A stretch of DNA of 38,316 bases from CAZFCK01 sp964517355 (GCA_964517355.1 CAZFCK010000013.1:1-38316); one strand, 5' to 3'; positions 6,796 to 16,352 are shown, counted from the first letter of the stretch. Notes: a model not told the origin generated them from the letters alone. Made by a program: numbers and translations.

Positions 6796-8508
6796 TCACG
6801 TGAAGAGCTTCACGTCGGCGGCAAGGACGCCGGCGAGTTCCCCGCCGCGCATGATGGGGGTTGATATGGTCAGGCACCAGTCTCCGGAGGCTGTGGAGAT
6901 GTATATGGGTGAGACATAGGTGTCGCCCGTTTTCAGGACGCCGGAAAACCAGGGCCGTTCTTTCCAGTGTTTCCCAAAGGCCGCAGCGTCGGTGGTGAGG
7001 TGTCCGTCGTGTATGCCGATGTTTGAGGTTGTCTGCACCCCCCGGTTGTCCGTCATATAGACGAGTTCCAGGTTCTCCGCGCCTGTGACCAGGCTGCGCA
7101 GGATATCCTCAGACCTTTTACGGTCTCCGGCGACAAGGGCGGGATGCGCGGCCGCGTCCTCAACGGCCTTTTGGGCCGTTCCCTCGCCGATGAGCCGGAA
7201 TATTCCCTTGAGCTTGCCGAGCTCCTCAATTTGCCTGGTCAGATTGGTCAGATTCTGCCCGGAGCGCTCCACGCCGTGGGAAGTCTGTTCGGAAACTTCC
7301 CTGACCCGCTTCATGGCCTGGAAGACGTGATCGCTCACGGAAGATTGCTCTTCAGCCGCGGTGGCGATGTTGCGGATGCGCTCCACGGCTTCGTCCACCA
7401 ATTCCACGATGTTTTCCAGTGCCTGGCCGGATTCGCTGGCCAGGGCCTGCGCTCCGTCCATAGCCGCGGCCGCCTGTTCCATGCTGTCGATACCCGTGTG
7501 GATGCCTCCTTGAATTGAGCGCACGGCGCTTTCCACCTCGCTGGTGGCCTGCATGGTTTTTTCCGCCAGTTTACGCACCTCGTCGGCGACCACGGCGAAG
7601 CCGCGCCCCGCATCGCCGGCGCGGGCGGCTTCAATGGCCGCGTTGAGAGCCAGCAGGTTTGTCTGGTCAGCGATTTCCGTAATAACGCTCATAACCGCGC
7701 CGATGGATTCGGCGCGCGTTCCCAGATCGCCCATGGTTTGCTTCAAGGCTTGGGACATCCTGCCGACATTGCCTATGGCCTCAACGGAACGATTGACGAT
7801 GTTCGATCCGTCCCGGGCCTTGTGTCCGACCTCGTCGGCCAGGTTCGAAGTCTCCGCCGCGCTGCGCGCGACCTCCGATGTCGCCAGGGCCATTTCCTCC
7901 ATGGCCTGCATGGTTGCGGAAACGTGCTCCATTTGCGTGGACATGCCCGATGCGGTTTCGTGCGCATTGAAAGCCAGGGCGTCGGCAGCCTGTTTCACGG
8001 CGCCGGCGACTTTTTCCAGGTCCCGCCCCGCAGCCACCAATCCTTTTCTCCGGGCCGCATCCCTGCGTGCGGATGTCCGAGCCTCGGCCAGGGCCGTCTC
8101 GGCCGAGCGCATGTTCTCGTCAGCCGCGGCGCCGGCTTGCTCAATCTGGCGTATGTGCTCGTTGCGCAGGGCGACCATGCGCTCCAGGGATTGGTTGAGC
8201 GCGGCGAAATCTCCGGGGAATTTTCCCTCTATGCGCACCCTGCCGTTTCCGGCGGCCACCTGCCGCGTGAAGTCGATGATGGTCCGCAAGGGTGTGCTGA
8301 AATCTCTGCGGATAAAGTACAGGACGGGAACAAGCAGAATCGCGGCGGCGCACATGCCGGCCAGGGCCGCCAGTACGGGGGTGATCGCTTGGGGCTGGCC
8401 GGCCGCGAACGCGGCGTTGTGCATGGAGTGCTGGCTATAGGCGGCCACGAGGGCGGCAATCAGGGCGAGGCCCAGTGCTGTGGCTATGAAACGGCAAATG
8501 AACGACAC
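6796..8508 (-). CDS. Methyl-accepting chemotaxis protein with C-terminal Cache/PDC-like domain
   Basis: 570 residues. Two membrane segments (about 5-23 and 43-67) are separated by only some 20 residues, leaving no room for a periplasmic ligand domain. A HAMP-like stretch and the methyl-accepting signalling domain follow, with the conserved tip ADQTNLLALNAAIEAARAGD around residues 278-300, which contacts CheA/CheW. After the signalling coil the chain continues for about 115 residues (about 456-570) with a Cache/PDC-like pattern: VYMTDNRGVQTTSNIG, WKERPWFSGVLKTGDTYVSP, then WCLTISTPIMRGGELAGVLA. The sensor-like domain would therefore be cytoplasmic and C-terminal. The start is GTG at 8508 with a perfect AGGAGG (8514-8519). 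Divergent from the second chemoreceptor at 9060. Confidence 0.92.
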   Translation of the reverse strand: MSFICRFIATALGLALIAALVAAYSQHSMHNAAFAAGQPQAITPVLAALAGMCAAAILLVPVLYFIRRDFSTPLRTIIDFTRQVAAGNGRVRIEGKFPGDFAALNQSLERMVALRNEHIRQIEQAGAAADENMRSAETALAEARTSARRDAARRKGLVAAGRDLEKVAGAVKQAADALAFNAHETASGMSTQMEHVSATMQAMEEMALATSEVARSAAETSNLADEVGHKARDGSNIVNRSVEAIGNVGRMSQALKQTMGDLGTRAESIGAVMSVITEIADQTNLLALNAAIEAARAGDAGRGFAVVADEVRKLAEKTMQATSEVESAVRSIQGGIHTGIDSMEQAAAAMDGAQALASESGQALENIVELVDEAVERIRNIATAAEEQSSVSDHVFQAMKRVREVSEQTSHGVERSGQNLTNLTRQIEELGKLKGIFRLIGEGTAQKAVEDAAAHPALVAGDRKRSEDILRSLVTGAENLELVYMTDNRGVQTTSNIGIHDGHLTTDAAAFGKHWKERPWFSGVLKTGDTYVSPIYISTASGDWCLTISTPIMRGGELAGVLAADVKLFT

Positions 8509-9059
8509 GGTTTACCTCCTCTGGTGAAGTGGTGTTTTTTCTTAAATAAGCAATATGCATGCCAAAATGCCGAAGGAATGATTTTATCGAATGCTTCATA
8601 TTTTCAGTATGTTGGCTTCTGGCGGGCGATGGGGCGGCTGCGGGATATTGTATAATAATAACAAAATTGTATTTTTATTGACGAATTATTCTAACAAAAA
8701 TGTAATAGCCTGTAGTTTATCTCATGCCCCAGGCGCCAGTGGCGCGGTCACGAGAGCTCAAAAGGAGAAGGCCGCACCCGGACCCGCGAAGAGCATATGT
8801 AAAATTGTAAATATGATACTACGTTATGCCAGAGAAAAAGGGGGAAACGAATCCTAAATTCCCCTTGTATAGCGGTCTATGGTAAGTGCTGCGACGCGCA
8901 GCTATGAAATGATCAATAATTATGCGAGCGATGTATTCTTTTCTACATTCCTTATTGATCGCCGGGATGTTGCTTGCTATAGAATAATCAGCGCGAAAGT
9001 CTTTCGTGCGGTGGGGCAGCCTGTCCACATTCTGTTTATTCTTCCAAAGGGGGGGGCTT
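8509..9059. other. Divergent chemoreceptor promoter region
   Basis: 551 bp between two divergent chemoreceptor genes. Bases 8640-8710 are strikingly AT-rich compared with the flanks and may hold the minus-strand promoter or an UP element. A small hairpin GCGCC-agt-GGCGC lies at about 8733-8745. A plus-strand promoter candidate is listed separately. No family A, B or C repeat and no convincing small gene is present. Confidence 0.45.
8955..8983 (+). promoter_or_regulatory. Candidate sigma-70 promoter for the chemoreceptor at 9060
   Basis: TTGATC (8955-8960), a 17-bp spacer, and TATAGA (8978-8983) lie about 75 bp upstream of the ATG. Spacing is ideal and each hexamer matches the consensus at four positions. 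Confidence 0.4.
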
Positions 9060-11375
9060 ATGCGACTTCGGAGCGTCATCACGCAACTGGCCCTTGTAGT
9101 TGTCGTCCTGGTGGCTGGCGCAGTTACAGGGCTGGTGTTCTACACAAGCAATTCCACATACCAGGCTATCCTCGATGCGGAGAGCCAGTCCATGCAGATT
9201 GTGGTGGATTCCGTGATCAACCGCATGGAAGGAGATTTTTTGCAGTTGGAGGCCAACTTGCGGGATATCTCGCTGGAGCCCTCCATACAGCGGGCGATCC
9301 ACGCCCCCGATGCGGAACGACAGGCTGCAGCACAGGACTTTATCATAGAAGTCATGAAGAACCACCCAGAGTTTCTGGTGTTTTACTTTTTCGATACCAA
9401 CGGTGTCATCCAATTCGGGATCAGCGCCCCGGATAAGCGCATCTCGGGGCTCGATATCTCTTCGCGGGATTATTTCAAGGCGATCACCAGCGGCCAGGAC
9501 CGCTTTGTTTCAGATGTGGGCGAATCCAAAGTGGACGGCAGGCAGTTCTTCTCCGTCGTGTGCGCCATCAAGAAGGGCGACGCCCTTTTGGGGGCCATGG
9601 CCGTTGCGGTGAATTGGAAGGAATACAAGAAGCAATTCATCGACAATATCCGCATTGCCACGTCAGGCTATATCTATCTCACTAATGATAAAGGAGAAAT
9701 TATATCGCATCCCAGCAAGGAGTTCGCCTTTAAGCAGGATGTCACCACGTATTCATTCACCAATGAGATCCTCGAAAAAAAGCGGGGCTTCCTGGAGTAC
9801 GTGTATCAGGATCGCGTCAAAGTCATGTATTTCAATGAAGTGCCCTCCACAAAATGGATCGTGATGAGCACGGTGTACGCTTCGGACCTGACCGTAATGG
9901 CCAATCGGCAACGCACCATGCTCATCGCGCTGGGAGTTGCGTTGATACTGGTCCTGACTCTGGCCATCGTTTTGGCCGCCCGCTTTTTGATCATCAATCC
10001 CCTGAACGCGATTCAACGCTTTACCCAGAGTGTCGCGCAAGGCGACCTGACCGCCAGGCTTGAGAATCGCTTCCGGTTCGAGCTTTCCGAACTGGCCGGG
10101 AATGTCGGCGTCATGGTTCGGGAATTGAAGGAAAGACTCGGTTTCGCCCAAGGGGTGCTGAACGGGCTGACCATGCCCTGCGCCATTGCGGACAAGGATC
10201 ACAGGCTCACCTGGGTGAACCGGGAGCTGGTCGATTTGGCGGGCCGCGATTGCTCCGTCGAGGATTGCAAAGGCATGTCTATTGGTGAATGCATTTTCAA
10301 CGGCGCCGCCCAGACGACCATTGCCGACCGCGCCATCAGCGAGCGCAAAAGGATGAGCGAGGAAATAGCCTACACCAATCAGAAGGGCCGGAGCTTCGTC
10401 GTGGACATGGTTTCAACGCCTTTCTACGATCTGGACGGGCAATTGCTCGGCGCTTTCGCCACGCTCTACGATCTCACGGATCTCAGGAATCAGCAACGCG
10501 ACGCGGAGGAGGCCAACAAAAACATTATCCGGACCGCGGAGCAGGCCGTGCAGGTGGCCGAGCAGGTGGCGGACGCCTCGTATTCCCTTTCGGAGCAGAT
10601 CGATGGCGCGACGTCGGGAGCGAACGCGCAACAGGAGCGCACGGCGGCCACCGCGGCCGCCATGGAACAGATGAACGCCTCCGTCATGGATGTCGCCCGT
10701 ATCGCGGCCGAAGCCGCCCAGAACGCGGACGAGGCCATGAAGCGCGCCCGGGAAGGCGCGAATGCCGTGGAACGGGTCAAATCGTCCATCGGCAACGTCA
10801 CGGACCAGACGCAGGGGCTTCAGCGCGCCATGACGGAACTCGGCTCCCAGGCCGGGGCTATCGGGGGCGTCATCTCCACCATCAACGATATCGCCGATCA
10901 AACCAATCTGCTGGCGCTGAACGCGGCCATTGAAGCCGCGCGCGCGGGCGAGGCCGGCCGTGGCTTCGCCGTTGTGGCCGATGAGGTGCGCAAGCTCGCT
11001 GAAAAAACCATGAGCGCCACCCATGAGGTGGAACAGCAGATCAGCGCCATCCAGTCAGGCATACAAAAAAGCATCCAAGTGGCCGAGGGCATGCATTCCT
11101 CCGTCAGAGAGGCGAACGAATTGAGCGGCGAGGCCCAGGACGCCCTGGTCCAGATCACCGCGGTTTCGGAAAAGACGGCCCAGGCGGTGGCGTCCATAGC
11201 CACAGCCGCGGAAGAGCAATCCGCGGCCAGCGAGGAGATCACGAAAAGCATTGAGGATGTCACACGCATCGCCTCGGAAACCACCGAAGGCATGACGGAG
11301 GCCAGGACCGCTGTGGGCGCCCTCAATTCGCTGTCGGAGAATCTCAATCAACTTATGCGGCGGCTCGGGACGTGA
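9060..11375 (+). CDS. Methyl-accepting chemotaxis protein: dCache, HAMP, PAS, signalling domain
   Basis: 771 residues from ATG 9060, chosen because a G-rich Shine-Dalgarno tract (AAAGGGGGGG) sits just before it and the protein then starts MRLRSVITQLALVVVVLVAG, a normal first membrane anchor. The frame is open to 9006 but that extension is unlikely. Domains in order: membrane segment 1 (about 8-27), a periplasmic double-Cache region (about 30-280, with DRFVSDVGESKVDGRQFFS and SGYIYLTNDKGEIISHPS), membrane segment 2 (about 285-308), HAMP, a PAS-like domain (about 375-485), and the signalling domain with its tip ADQTNLLALNAAIEAARAGE near 620-640. It relays an extracellular small ligand to CheA/CheW. 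No C-terminal CheR-tether pentapeptide is visible. A hairpin follows at 11378-11401. Confidence 0.93.
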   Translation: MRLRSVITQLALVVVVLVAGAVTGLVFYTSNSTYQAILDAESQSMQIVVDSVINRMEGDFLQLEANLRDISLEPSIQRAIHAPDAERQAAAQDFIIEVMKNHPEFLVFYFFDTNGVIQFGISAPDKRISGLDISSRDYFKAITSGQDRFVSDVGESKVDGRQFFSVVCAIKKGDALLGAMAVAVNWKEYKKQFIDNIRIATSGYIYLTNDKGEIISHPSKEFAFKQDVTTYSFTNEILEKKRGFLEYVYQDRVKVMYFNEVPSTKWIVMSTVYASDLTVMANRQRTMLIALGVALILVLTLAIVLAARFLIINPLNAIQRFTQSVAQGDLTARLENRFRFELSELAGNVGVMVRELKERLGFAQGVLNGLTMPCAIADKDHRLTWVNRELVDLAGRDCSVEDCKGMSIGECIFNGAAQTTIADRAISERKRMSEEIAYTNQKGRSFVVDMVSTPFYDLDGQLLGAFATLYDLTDLRNQQRDAEEANKNIIRTAEQAVQVAEQVADASYSLSEQIDGATSGANAQQERTAATAAAMEQMNASVMDVARIAAEAAQNADEAMKRAREGANAVERVKSSIGNVTDQTQGLQRAMTELGSQAGAIGGVISTINDIADQTNLLALNAAIEAARAGEAGRGFAVVADEVRKLAEKTMSATHEVEQQISAIQSGIQKSIQVAEGMHSSVREANELSGEAQDALVQITAVSEKTAQAVASIATAAEEQSAASEEITKSIEDVTRIASETTEGMTEARTAVGALNSLSENLNQLMRRLGT

Positions 11376-11377
11376 CG

Positions 11378-11401
11378 CCCCAAAGGGGGAGAACTTTGGG
11401 G
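11378..11401 (+). terminator. Hairpin just after the chemoreceptor stop
   Basis: CCCCAAAG (11378-11385) pairs perfectly with CTTTGGGG (11394-11401) around an 8-nt loop, starting 3 nt after the stop codon. There is no downstream T-run; it may still define the 3' end. Confidence 0.45.
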
Positions 11402-11758
11402 CTGCCGCCCCATCCGTATGAGGCACGACGCCCCGCCTGCCGAACCGGGACGGCGGAACCGGAGGTTTTCTCCTCGATACGCCGCGGGTACGTCCCTTCC
11501 ACCTCACCGGGGCTGCGCCCGGGCAATCCGCCTCATGCCAATAACGGTACGCGCATACGGGAAGCCTTTCCCCAAAACAACCCCACGCCTTATAATCTGA
11601 AAGAAAACAGCTACAAGATAACAACTGGTTATAGCTGCGATAAAAGGACTTGACCGGGAGGTGCGACCCGTGCTTGATAACTAATTATCGAAAAGGCGCA
11701 TGCGGTTTCATGTCGTGTCCGCCTGTGGTGCCGCGATACGTGATAAAAAGGGGGTGAT
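11402..11758. other. Leader region upstream of the RHS gene
   Basis: 357 bp without a gene. A TATAAT hexamer lies at 11591-11596, but its -35 region is poor. A bulged hairpin follows at 11608-11637: CAGCT and ATAAC pair with GTTAT and AGCTG. Together they could form the promoter and leader of the RHS gene. The rest is GC-rich without recognisable features. Confidence 0.35.
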
Positions 11759-14700
11759 ATGTTTTTTCCTCTGCCTGGTGGTTCCGCGACGTGGCCAGAA
11801 TTCGAGGACGCACGCCCCGTGTCGCCGCCGGGACGGCTGGTGCGGGTGCTGCTGGTGTCGGCGTTGGCTTTGTGGGCGGCAGGCCTCGTCTCGCCATCCA
11901 CAGTCGGCGCGAATTCATGGAAATCCTACGATTTGCGCAACGATTTCGACACGGGCGATCCGATCCACGCGGATACCCGTTCCTACCGCTTCTCACAGCC
12001 ATTGTTTACTTTCAACGGCCCCATGCCGTTTACCTATCAGTTGGCCTACACCTCCTTTGCCAACTATTTTTCAATGAACCAGGCCTTTGGCCATTCCTAC
12101 AGCGATAGCCGGGCCGGCGTTGTTCGCGACAGTGTGGACGGCGCCCCCACAGTGACGAACCTGAACGGCGAGTTCACGCAACTCGCCTTTGAAAATCTCT
12201 CCGGCTACTGGCAGCTCGAAGGGGCGGCCATGTACGGCTATGCGCTGCATGAATACGGCGCGCTCGAATCACTCTACCTGCTAGATTACGCAACCCAGCG
12301 GCTCTATGTTTTCAGGTATACGGACGAGGATGGCAATGCGGTCCTTCGTTACATAATGGACCCCAACGGCAATACCCTCAGTTTTACGGACACGTCCATT
12401 GCGGACGGCCTGGGGCGCTCTCTGGCTCTGGAACGCGACGCCTTCGGGCGCATAACGACAGTCACGGACCATTCGGGGCGGGTGATCGCCGCCGCCACGT
12501 ACGGCGAGGGCGGGCAGCATGAAAGGCTGTCGGCCCTTACGGACGCCATGGGCAACCAAACTTCGTTCGAGTATGCCACGGACTTCAAACATCTTTCCGC
12601 GAAACACCTGCCCGCGGGAAACACGCCGTTCACACAGGAGTATGAGGATAACCGCTTCGGCCGAGTCGTCACGCAGACGGACGCTTACGGCAACGCCACC
12701 ACCCTGAGCGATACCGGCTATTACGGCGAAGACCTCCTGGTGACCCGCCCCGACGCCTCCACAGTCCGGTATACATACGGCGATGCCGCGATAACCGACC
12801 CCACAGGCAAAAGCATGGCTTTTTCCTACAACGAGGACGGACGGTTCGCGGGCGGCACGGACAGGCTGGGCGGCACCGTGAGCTGCGCCATGCACGAACC
12901 CTCGGGCCTGCCGGCCACCGTCACCAACGCCGGCGGCCTGACCATCCGCTTCATCTACGGCGAACGGCTGCAGCAATACGCCGCGGACCCGGACAACGGG
13001 CATGTGGAATCCTTCATCGTCTACGACGTGCGGCGGATCATCTACCCCGACGGCAGCAGCGAAACGTACGACTACGACGAACACGGCAACATCCTTGCCT
13101 TCACGGACAGGCGGGGCAATTCCTGGGCCTATACCTACAACGCCGCCGGGCAGGTCCTCACGGTGACCAACCCCCTCGGGGGCGTCCTTACCTCCACCTA
13201 CAACGCCGACGGCACACTGGCCGGCACAACGGATTCCGATCCCGGCAGCGAAACGGTCCTCTACGCCTACGATACCCTCAAACGCCTGGTCGGCATCACC
13301 TACCCCGGAGGCGCCCAGCGCAGCTTCACCTACGACGACCTGGACAGGTTGATCTCCCTGACCGACGAAAACGGCAACACCACTTCCTTTGTCTACGACG
13401 CCAACGGCAACGTCACCAAGGTGGTCTCCCCGGATGGGAGCGAGACCGGTATGACCTACGACCTCATGGACCGCATCCGGACCATCACCAACAGGCTCGG
13501 CGGAAAAACCACCTTTGCCTACGACGTTCTGGGACAGGTCGTGAGCGCCGCCCTGCCCACAGGCGTAACCGTGAACTACGGCTACGATCCCAGAGGCTGG
13601 AGAAACTCCGTGACCTTGAATAGCAAGACCTGGGCCACCTTGTTCGATGACGAAGGCGTGGTCTCGGGCGCCACTTCGCCCTCCGGCCTGAAAACGGAAG
13701 CGGGCACGGACACGTCCGGGCTGCTCACCAGCGTGGCGAGTCCGCTCTCCTCCAGCGGCGTGACCTACAACGCGCAGCAGCAGGTGGCCTCCGTCACGGA
13801 CCCCAACGGCGGCACGACATCGTTCAGCTATGACGCCGCCGGCGCGCTCGTGGGGCTGACCCTGCCCAGCGGCGATAAGGTGGTCTGCGCGCGCAACGCC
13901 CTGGGCCAGGTTTCAAGCATTACCGATCTCAACGGCGAACAATGGCGCATGGGATATTCCGCCAACGGCCGGCTCACCTCCATCACGGACCCGCTCTCCA
14001 GAATATGGCGTTACACGTACGACTCCAGAGGGCGCTTGAAGACCGTCGTCTATCCGGACGGCGGCATCCTTACCCTGACCTGCGACGGCGTCGGCAACAT
14101 CGTCTCCAGACAATACACAGGCGGATTGGAACAGAAATACACGTTCAACAAAAGCAACCTGCTGACCGCAACAACCGGGCTTGGTTTGACCCGCGACGCG
14201 GCGGGCAACGTGACCAACACCCGCAATCCGGGGCCAAAGGATTGCGGCGCCGTTTACGACGCCGCCGGCAGACTGACGCGCGTCACCTATGACAACGGCG
14301 CCTTTGCCGTGACATACGGCTACGCCCCCGATTCCGGACTCCTGGTCTCGGTGAGCGATGACCTGACGCACGCCGCCGTCTCGTTCTCCTATGACGAGGA
14401 CAACCGGCTGACCGCGATAACGCGGAGCAACGGCGTGCATTCCTCCTGTACCTACGACGCCGCCGGGCGGCTGACCGGTCTCGCTCACGGCTCGGTCGTC
14501 AATCTGGCCTTTACCCTGGACGCCGCCGGGCAGGTGACGCGGCGGGAGATGACTGCGCCTTTGGATCCGGGGGCGCTGCTGGTGTCCGCAACCCGCACCC
14601 TGACCTTTGACGCGGCCTGCCAGACCAGTTCCACGGGCTATGCCCACGACAGCCATGGCCGCGTCACCACCACCCCCCGGCATAGCCTGACCTGGGCCGC

Positions 14701-15841
14701 CGCCTCGCGCCTGACCGGCGTGAACGGCGCGACCCTGACCTATAACGGCCTGAACGATTGCCTCACCCGGTCATGGGGCGGAACGGCCATACGCTACCTC
14801 TACAACCTGGCCGTGAGCGGACGTCCGATCATGGCCGAAGTCGACGCGGCCTCGGGCGGCGCACTCCGCTATTACGTCTGGACCCCCGGGGGGCAGCTGC
14901 TCTACATGATCGACGCTGCCGCGGACAATAGCGATTACCACTATCTTTTCGACAGAATCGGCAGCACCCTGGCCCTCACGGACAAAAGCGGGGTTGTGAC
15001 GGACGCCTACGCCTATACCCCTTATGGTCTGCAGCTGGCTCATGAAGGCGGCTCCGCCCAGCCGTTCACCTTTCTGGGGCGCGCAGGCGTGCGCCGGGAG
15101 GGAGACGCGGGCGACTTCTACCAGATCCGCGCACGGTTCTACGACGCGGCCACGGGCCGCTTTGTGTCCAAAGATCCCAATTGGCCCGATCTCTACGCGC
15201 CCCTGGAACTGGACCCGTATCTCTACGCCATGGCCAGCCCCATATCTCTCCTGGACAGCAACGGGGCCTACACTACCGCGGAGCGGCAACAGTATCTCAA
15301 CCTGGCCGGCAAAATCCAGAAGATGGAGCCGCGTACGAGCTGGTTCAACACCGATGTCCTCGGCGTGGTGGGGCAGGGCAATGCTTTTGTGCAGAGATTG
15401 CGGGAGTTGCCGTACGTGGATAGTCATGTGGATTACATGGAGCTGCTGCGTGAATTTGAGTCCTATGAAGGCCATGACCTGACATATTATCCCGATGCCC
15501 TCGAAAAATTGCAGCATTTCGCATCAATGGCCGTATGGGTCATCAACAAGGAAAAGGATTGGGCGCGGGAGGCGGATCGCTTTTTCTATGTCCAGCGCCT
15601 GGTGGGAATGCGGGGAGCCCGCTGGAAGGATATCCTCAAGCTCTGGGGCCGCACCAGGGACGGCTTTACCCGCGAACATCTGCGGCGCACCATGATGCTG
15701 AAGTTGGTAAACGAGATGAAAGAGGGGCAGGTTTCCGGTTCTCCGCAGCTCATGGCGCGAATAGCGGGCATCATCAACAGCGCCTATACCGAGGCCGGCA
15801 TGGACCTGCCTGGGGGCAACGTGACCCGGAGCCTGAAATGA
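11759..15841 (+). CDS. Large RHS/YD-repeat protein with unrecognised C-terminal domain
   Basis: 1,360 residues. A hydrophobic segment at about 27-50 (RLVRVLLVSALALWAAGLVS) behaves as a late signal peptide or anchor. Dozens of YD repeats follow (for example TYDYDEHGNILAFTDRRGN, SYDAAGALVGLTLPSG), which in RHS proteins build a beta-cage around a C-terminal payload. The conserved core end is present: YQIRARFYDAATGRFVSKDP at about 1122-1141, then PYLYAMASPISLLDSNGAY, where the usual DPxG closing motif reads DSNG (about 1165). The last ~190 residues are helical, rich in Trp/Lys/Arg, and match no toxin I recognise. The ATG follows AGGGGGTGAT. RHS proteins serve in contact-dependent antagonism or as surface proteins. 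No obvious immunity gene follows, only a small exported YD protein at 15991. Confidence 0.92.
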   Translation: MFFPLPGGSATWPEFEDARPVSPPGRLVRVLLVSALALWAAGLVSPSTVGANSWKSYDLRNDFDTGDPIHADTRSYRFSQPLFTFNGPMPFTYQLAYTSFANYFSMNQAFGHSYSDSRAGVVRDSVDGAPTVTNLNGEFTQLAFENLSGYWQLEGAAMYGYALHEYGALESLYLLDYATQRLYVFRYTDEDGNAVLRYIMDPNGNTLSFTDTSIADGLGRSLALERDAFGRITTVTDHSGRVIAAATYGEGGQHERLSALTDAMGNQTSFEYATDFKHLSAKHLPAGNTPFTQEYEDNRFGRVVTQTDAYGNATTLSDTGYYGEDLLVTRPDASTVRYTYGDAAITDPTGKSMAFSYNEDGRFAGGTDRLGGTVSCAMHEPSGLPATVTNAGGLTIRFIYGERLQQYAADPDNGHVESFIVYDVRRIIYPDGSSETYDYDEHGNILAFTDRRGNSWAYTYNAAGQVLTVTNPLGGVLTSTYNADGTLAGTTDSDPGSETVLYAYDTLKRLVGITYPGGAQRSFTYDDLDRLISLTDENGNTTSFVYDANGNVTKVVSPDGSETGMTYDLMDRIRTITNRLGGKTTFAYDVLGQVVSAALPTGVTVNYGYDPRGWRNSVTLNSKTWATLFDDEGVVSGATSPSGLKTEAGTDTSGLLTSVASPLSSSGVTYNAQQQVASVTDPNGGTTSFSYDAAGALVGLTLPSGDKVVCARNALGQVSSITDLNGEQWRMGYSANGRLTSITDPLSRIWRYTYDSRGRLKTVVYPDGGILTLTCDGVGNIVSRQYTGGLEQKYTFNKSNLLTATTGLGLTRDAAGNVTNTRNPGPKDCGAVYDAAGRLTRVTYDNGAFAVTYGYAPDSGLLVSVSDDLTHAAVSFSYDEDNRLTAITRSNGVHSSCTYDAAGRLTGLAHGSVVNLAFTLDAAGQVTRREMTAPLDPGALLVSATRTLTFDAACQTSSTGYAHDSHGRVTTTPRHSLTWAAASRLTGVNGATLTYNGLNDCLTRSWGGTAIRYLYNLAVSGRPIMAEVDAASGGALRYYVWTPGGQLLYMIDAAADNSDYHYLFDRIGSTLALTDKSGVVTDAYAYTPYGLQLAHEGGSAQPFTFLGRAGVRREGDAGDFYQIRARFYDAATGRFVSKDPNWPDLYAPLELDPYLYAMASPISLLDSNGAYTTAERQQYLNLAGKIQKMEPRTSWFNTDVLGVVGQGNAFVQRLRELPYVDSHVDYMELLREFESYEGHDLTYYPDALEKLQHFASMAVWVINKEKDWAREADRFFYVQRLVGMRGARWKDILKLWGRTRDGFTREHLRRTMMLKLVNEMKEGQVSGSPQLMARIAGIINSAYTEAGMDLPGGNVTRSLK

Positions 15842-15877
15842 CGCCGTGAAACGCGCATCATGATGACGGAACGGCCC

Positions 15878-15899
15878 CCGGCGGCTTGAGAACCTTTTG
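15878..15899 (+). repeat. Half copy of the palindromic 3'-end repeat (family D)
   Basis: These 22 bases match 32799-32820 with one difference. At the second site the sequence continues into a near-perfect 30-nt palindrome; here the right half is lost. Both copies lie a short distance after a plus-strand stop codon (37 nt here, 13 nt there). Confidence 0.6.
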
Positions 15900-15990
15900 G
15901 AACGTGGTTATTTCCTTACCTCCGAAGAGTGATAAAAATATGGCTTCCCCCCGGATAAATTCATTCACGCGAGATGCATGGAGGCGCCGC

Positions 15991-16323
15991 ATGAACATAC
16001 GGACATCTGTACGCTTGCTCACAGCGCAGTCCATTGTGGTCATTCTCTTGCTGGTTGCGGCGGCTTCAGCGCCGGGGGCTGCAGAAGGACTCCCGGGCGC
16101 CACCGAGTATGGCTACGACGACAACGGGCGCCTGGTGGACGCCGCATATGCGAAGGGGCGCATTACGTATGGCTATGACGCGGCGGGAAACATGACCGGA
16201 TTGGTTGTCACCGGTAGCGGTGAAGTCACCGGCGTGCCTGTGGATTGGCTGTTGCGTTCGCCCCTGGTTCCCGGCCTGGAGACGTGGCTCCCGGCGCCAT
16301 GCGGCAATCATGGCCCGGAGTGA
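15991..16323 (+). CDS. Small exported YD-repeat protein (RHS satellite)
   Basis: 110 residues from ATG 15991, selected because GGAGG precedes it by 6 nt and because a signal peptide starts there (MNIRTSVRLL, then SIVVILLLVAAASAPGAAEG). The frame is open to 15886, but that part overlaps a family D repeat. The mature protein holds only two YD units, TEYGYDDNGRLVDAAYAKG and ITYGYDAAGNMTGLVVTGSG, then a short tail with CGNHGPE at the end. Two repeats cannot build an RHS cage. It may be a remnant of a duplicated RHS gene, a partner docking onto the large RHS protein upstream, or a displaced start module. It ends 30 bp before the convergent kinase gene. Confidence 0.65.
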   Translation: MNIRTSVRLLTAQSIVVILLLVAAASAPGAAEGLPGATEYGYDDNGRLVDAAYAKGRITYGYDAAGNMTGLVVTGSGEVTGVPVDWLLRSPLVPGLETWLPAPCGNHGPE

Positions 16324-16352
16324 CGCAACAGGGCCGCCATTGGCGCGTATCA

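Noticed and set aside
8733..8830. Possible riboswitch upstream of the chemoreceptor
   Set aside because: Only one short hairpin is visible and no known aptamer core (c-di-GMP, THF, cobalamin) could be recognised.
15886..15990. N-terminal extension of the small YD-repeat protein
   Set aside because: It overlaps a family D repeat, starts with TTG, and would hide the clear signal peptide at 15991.
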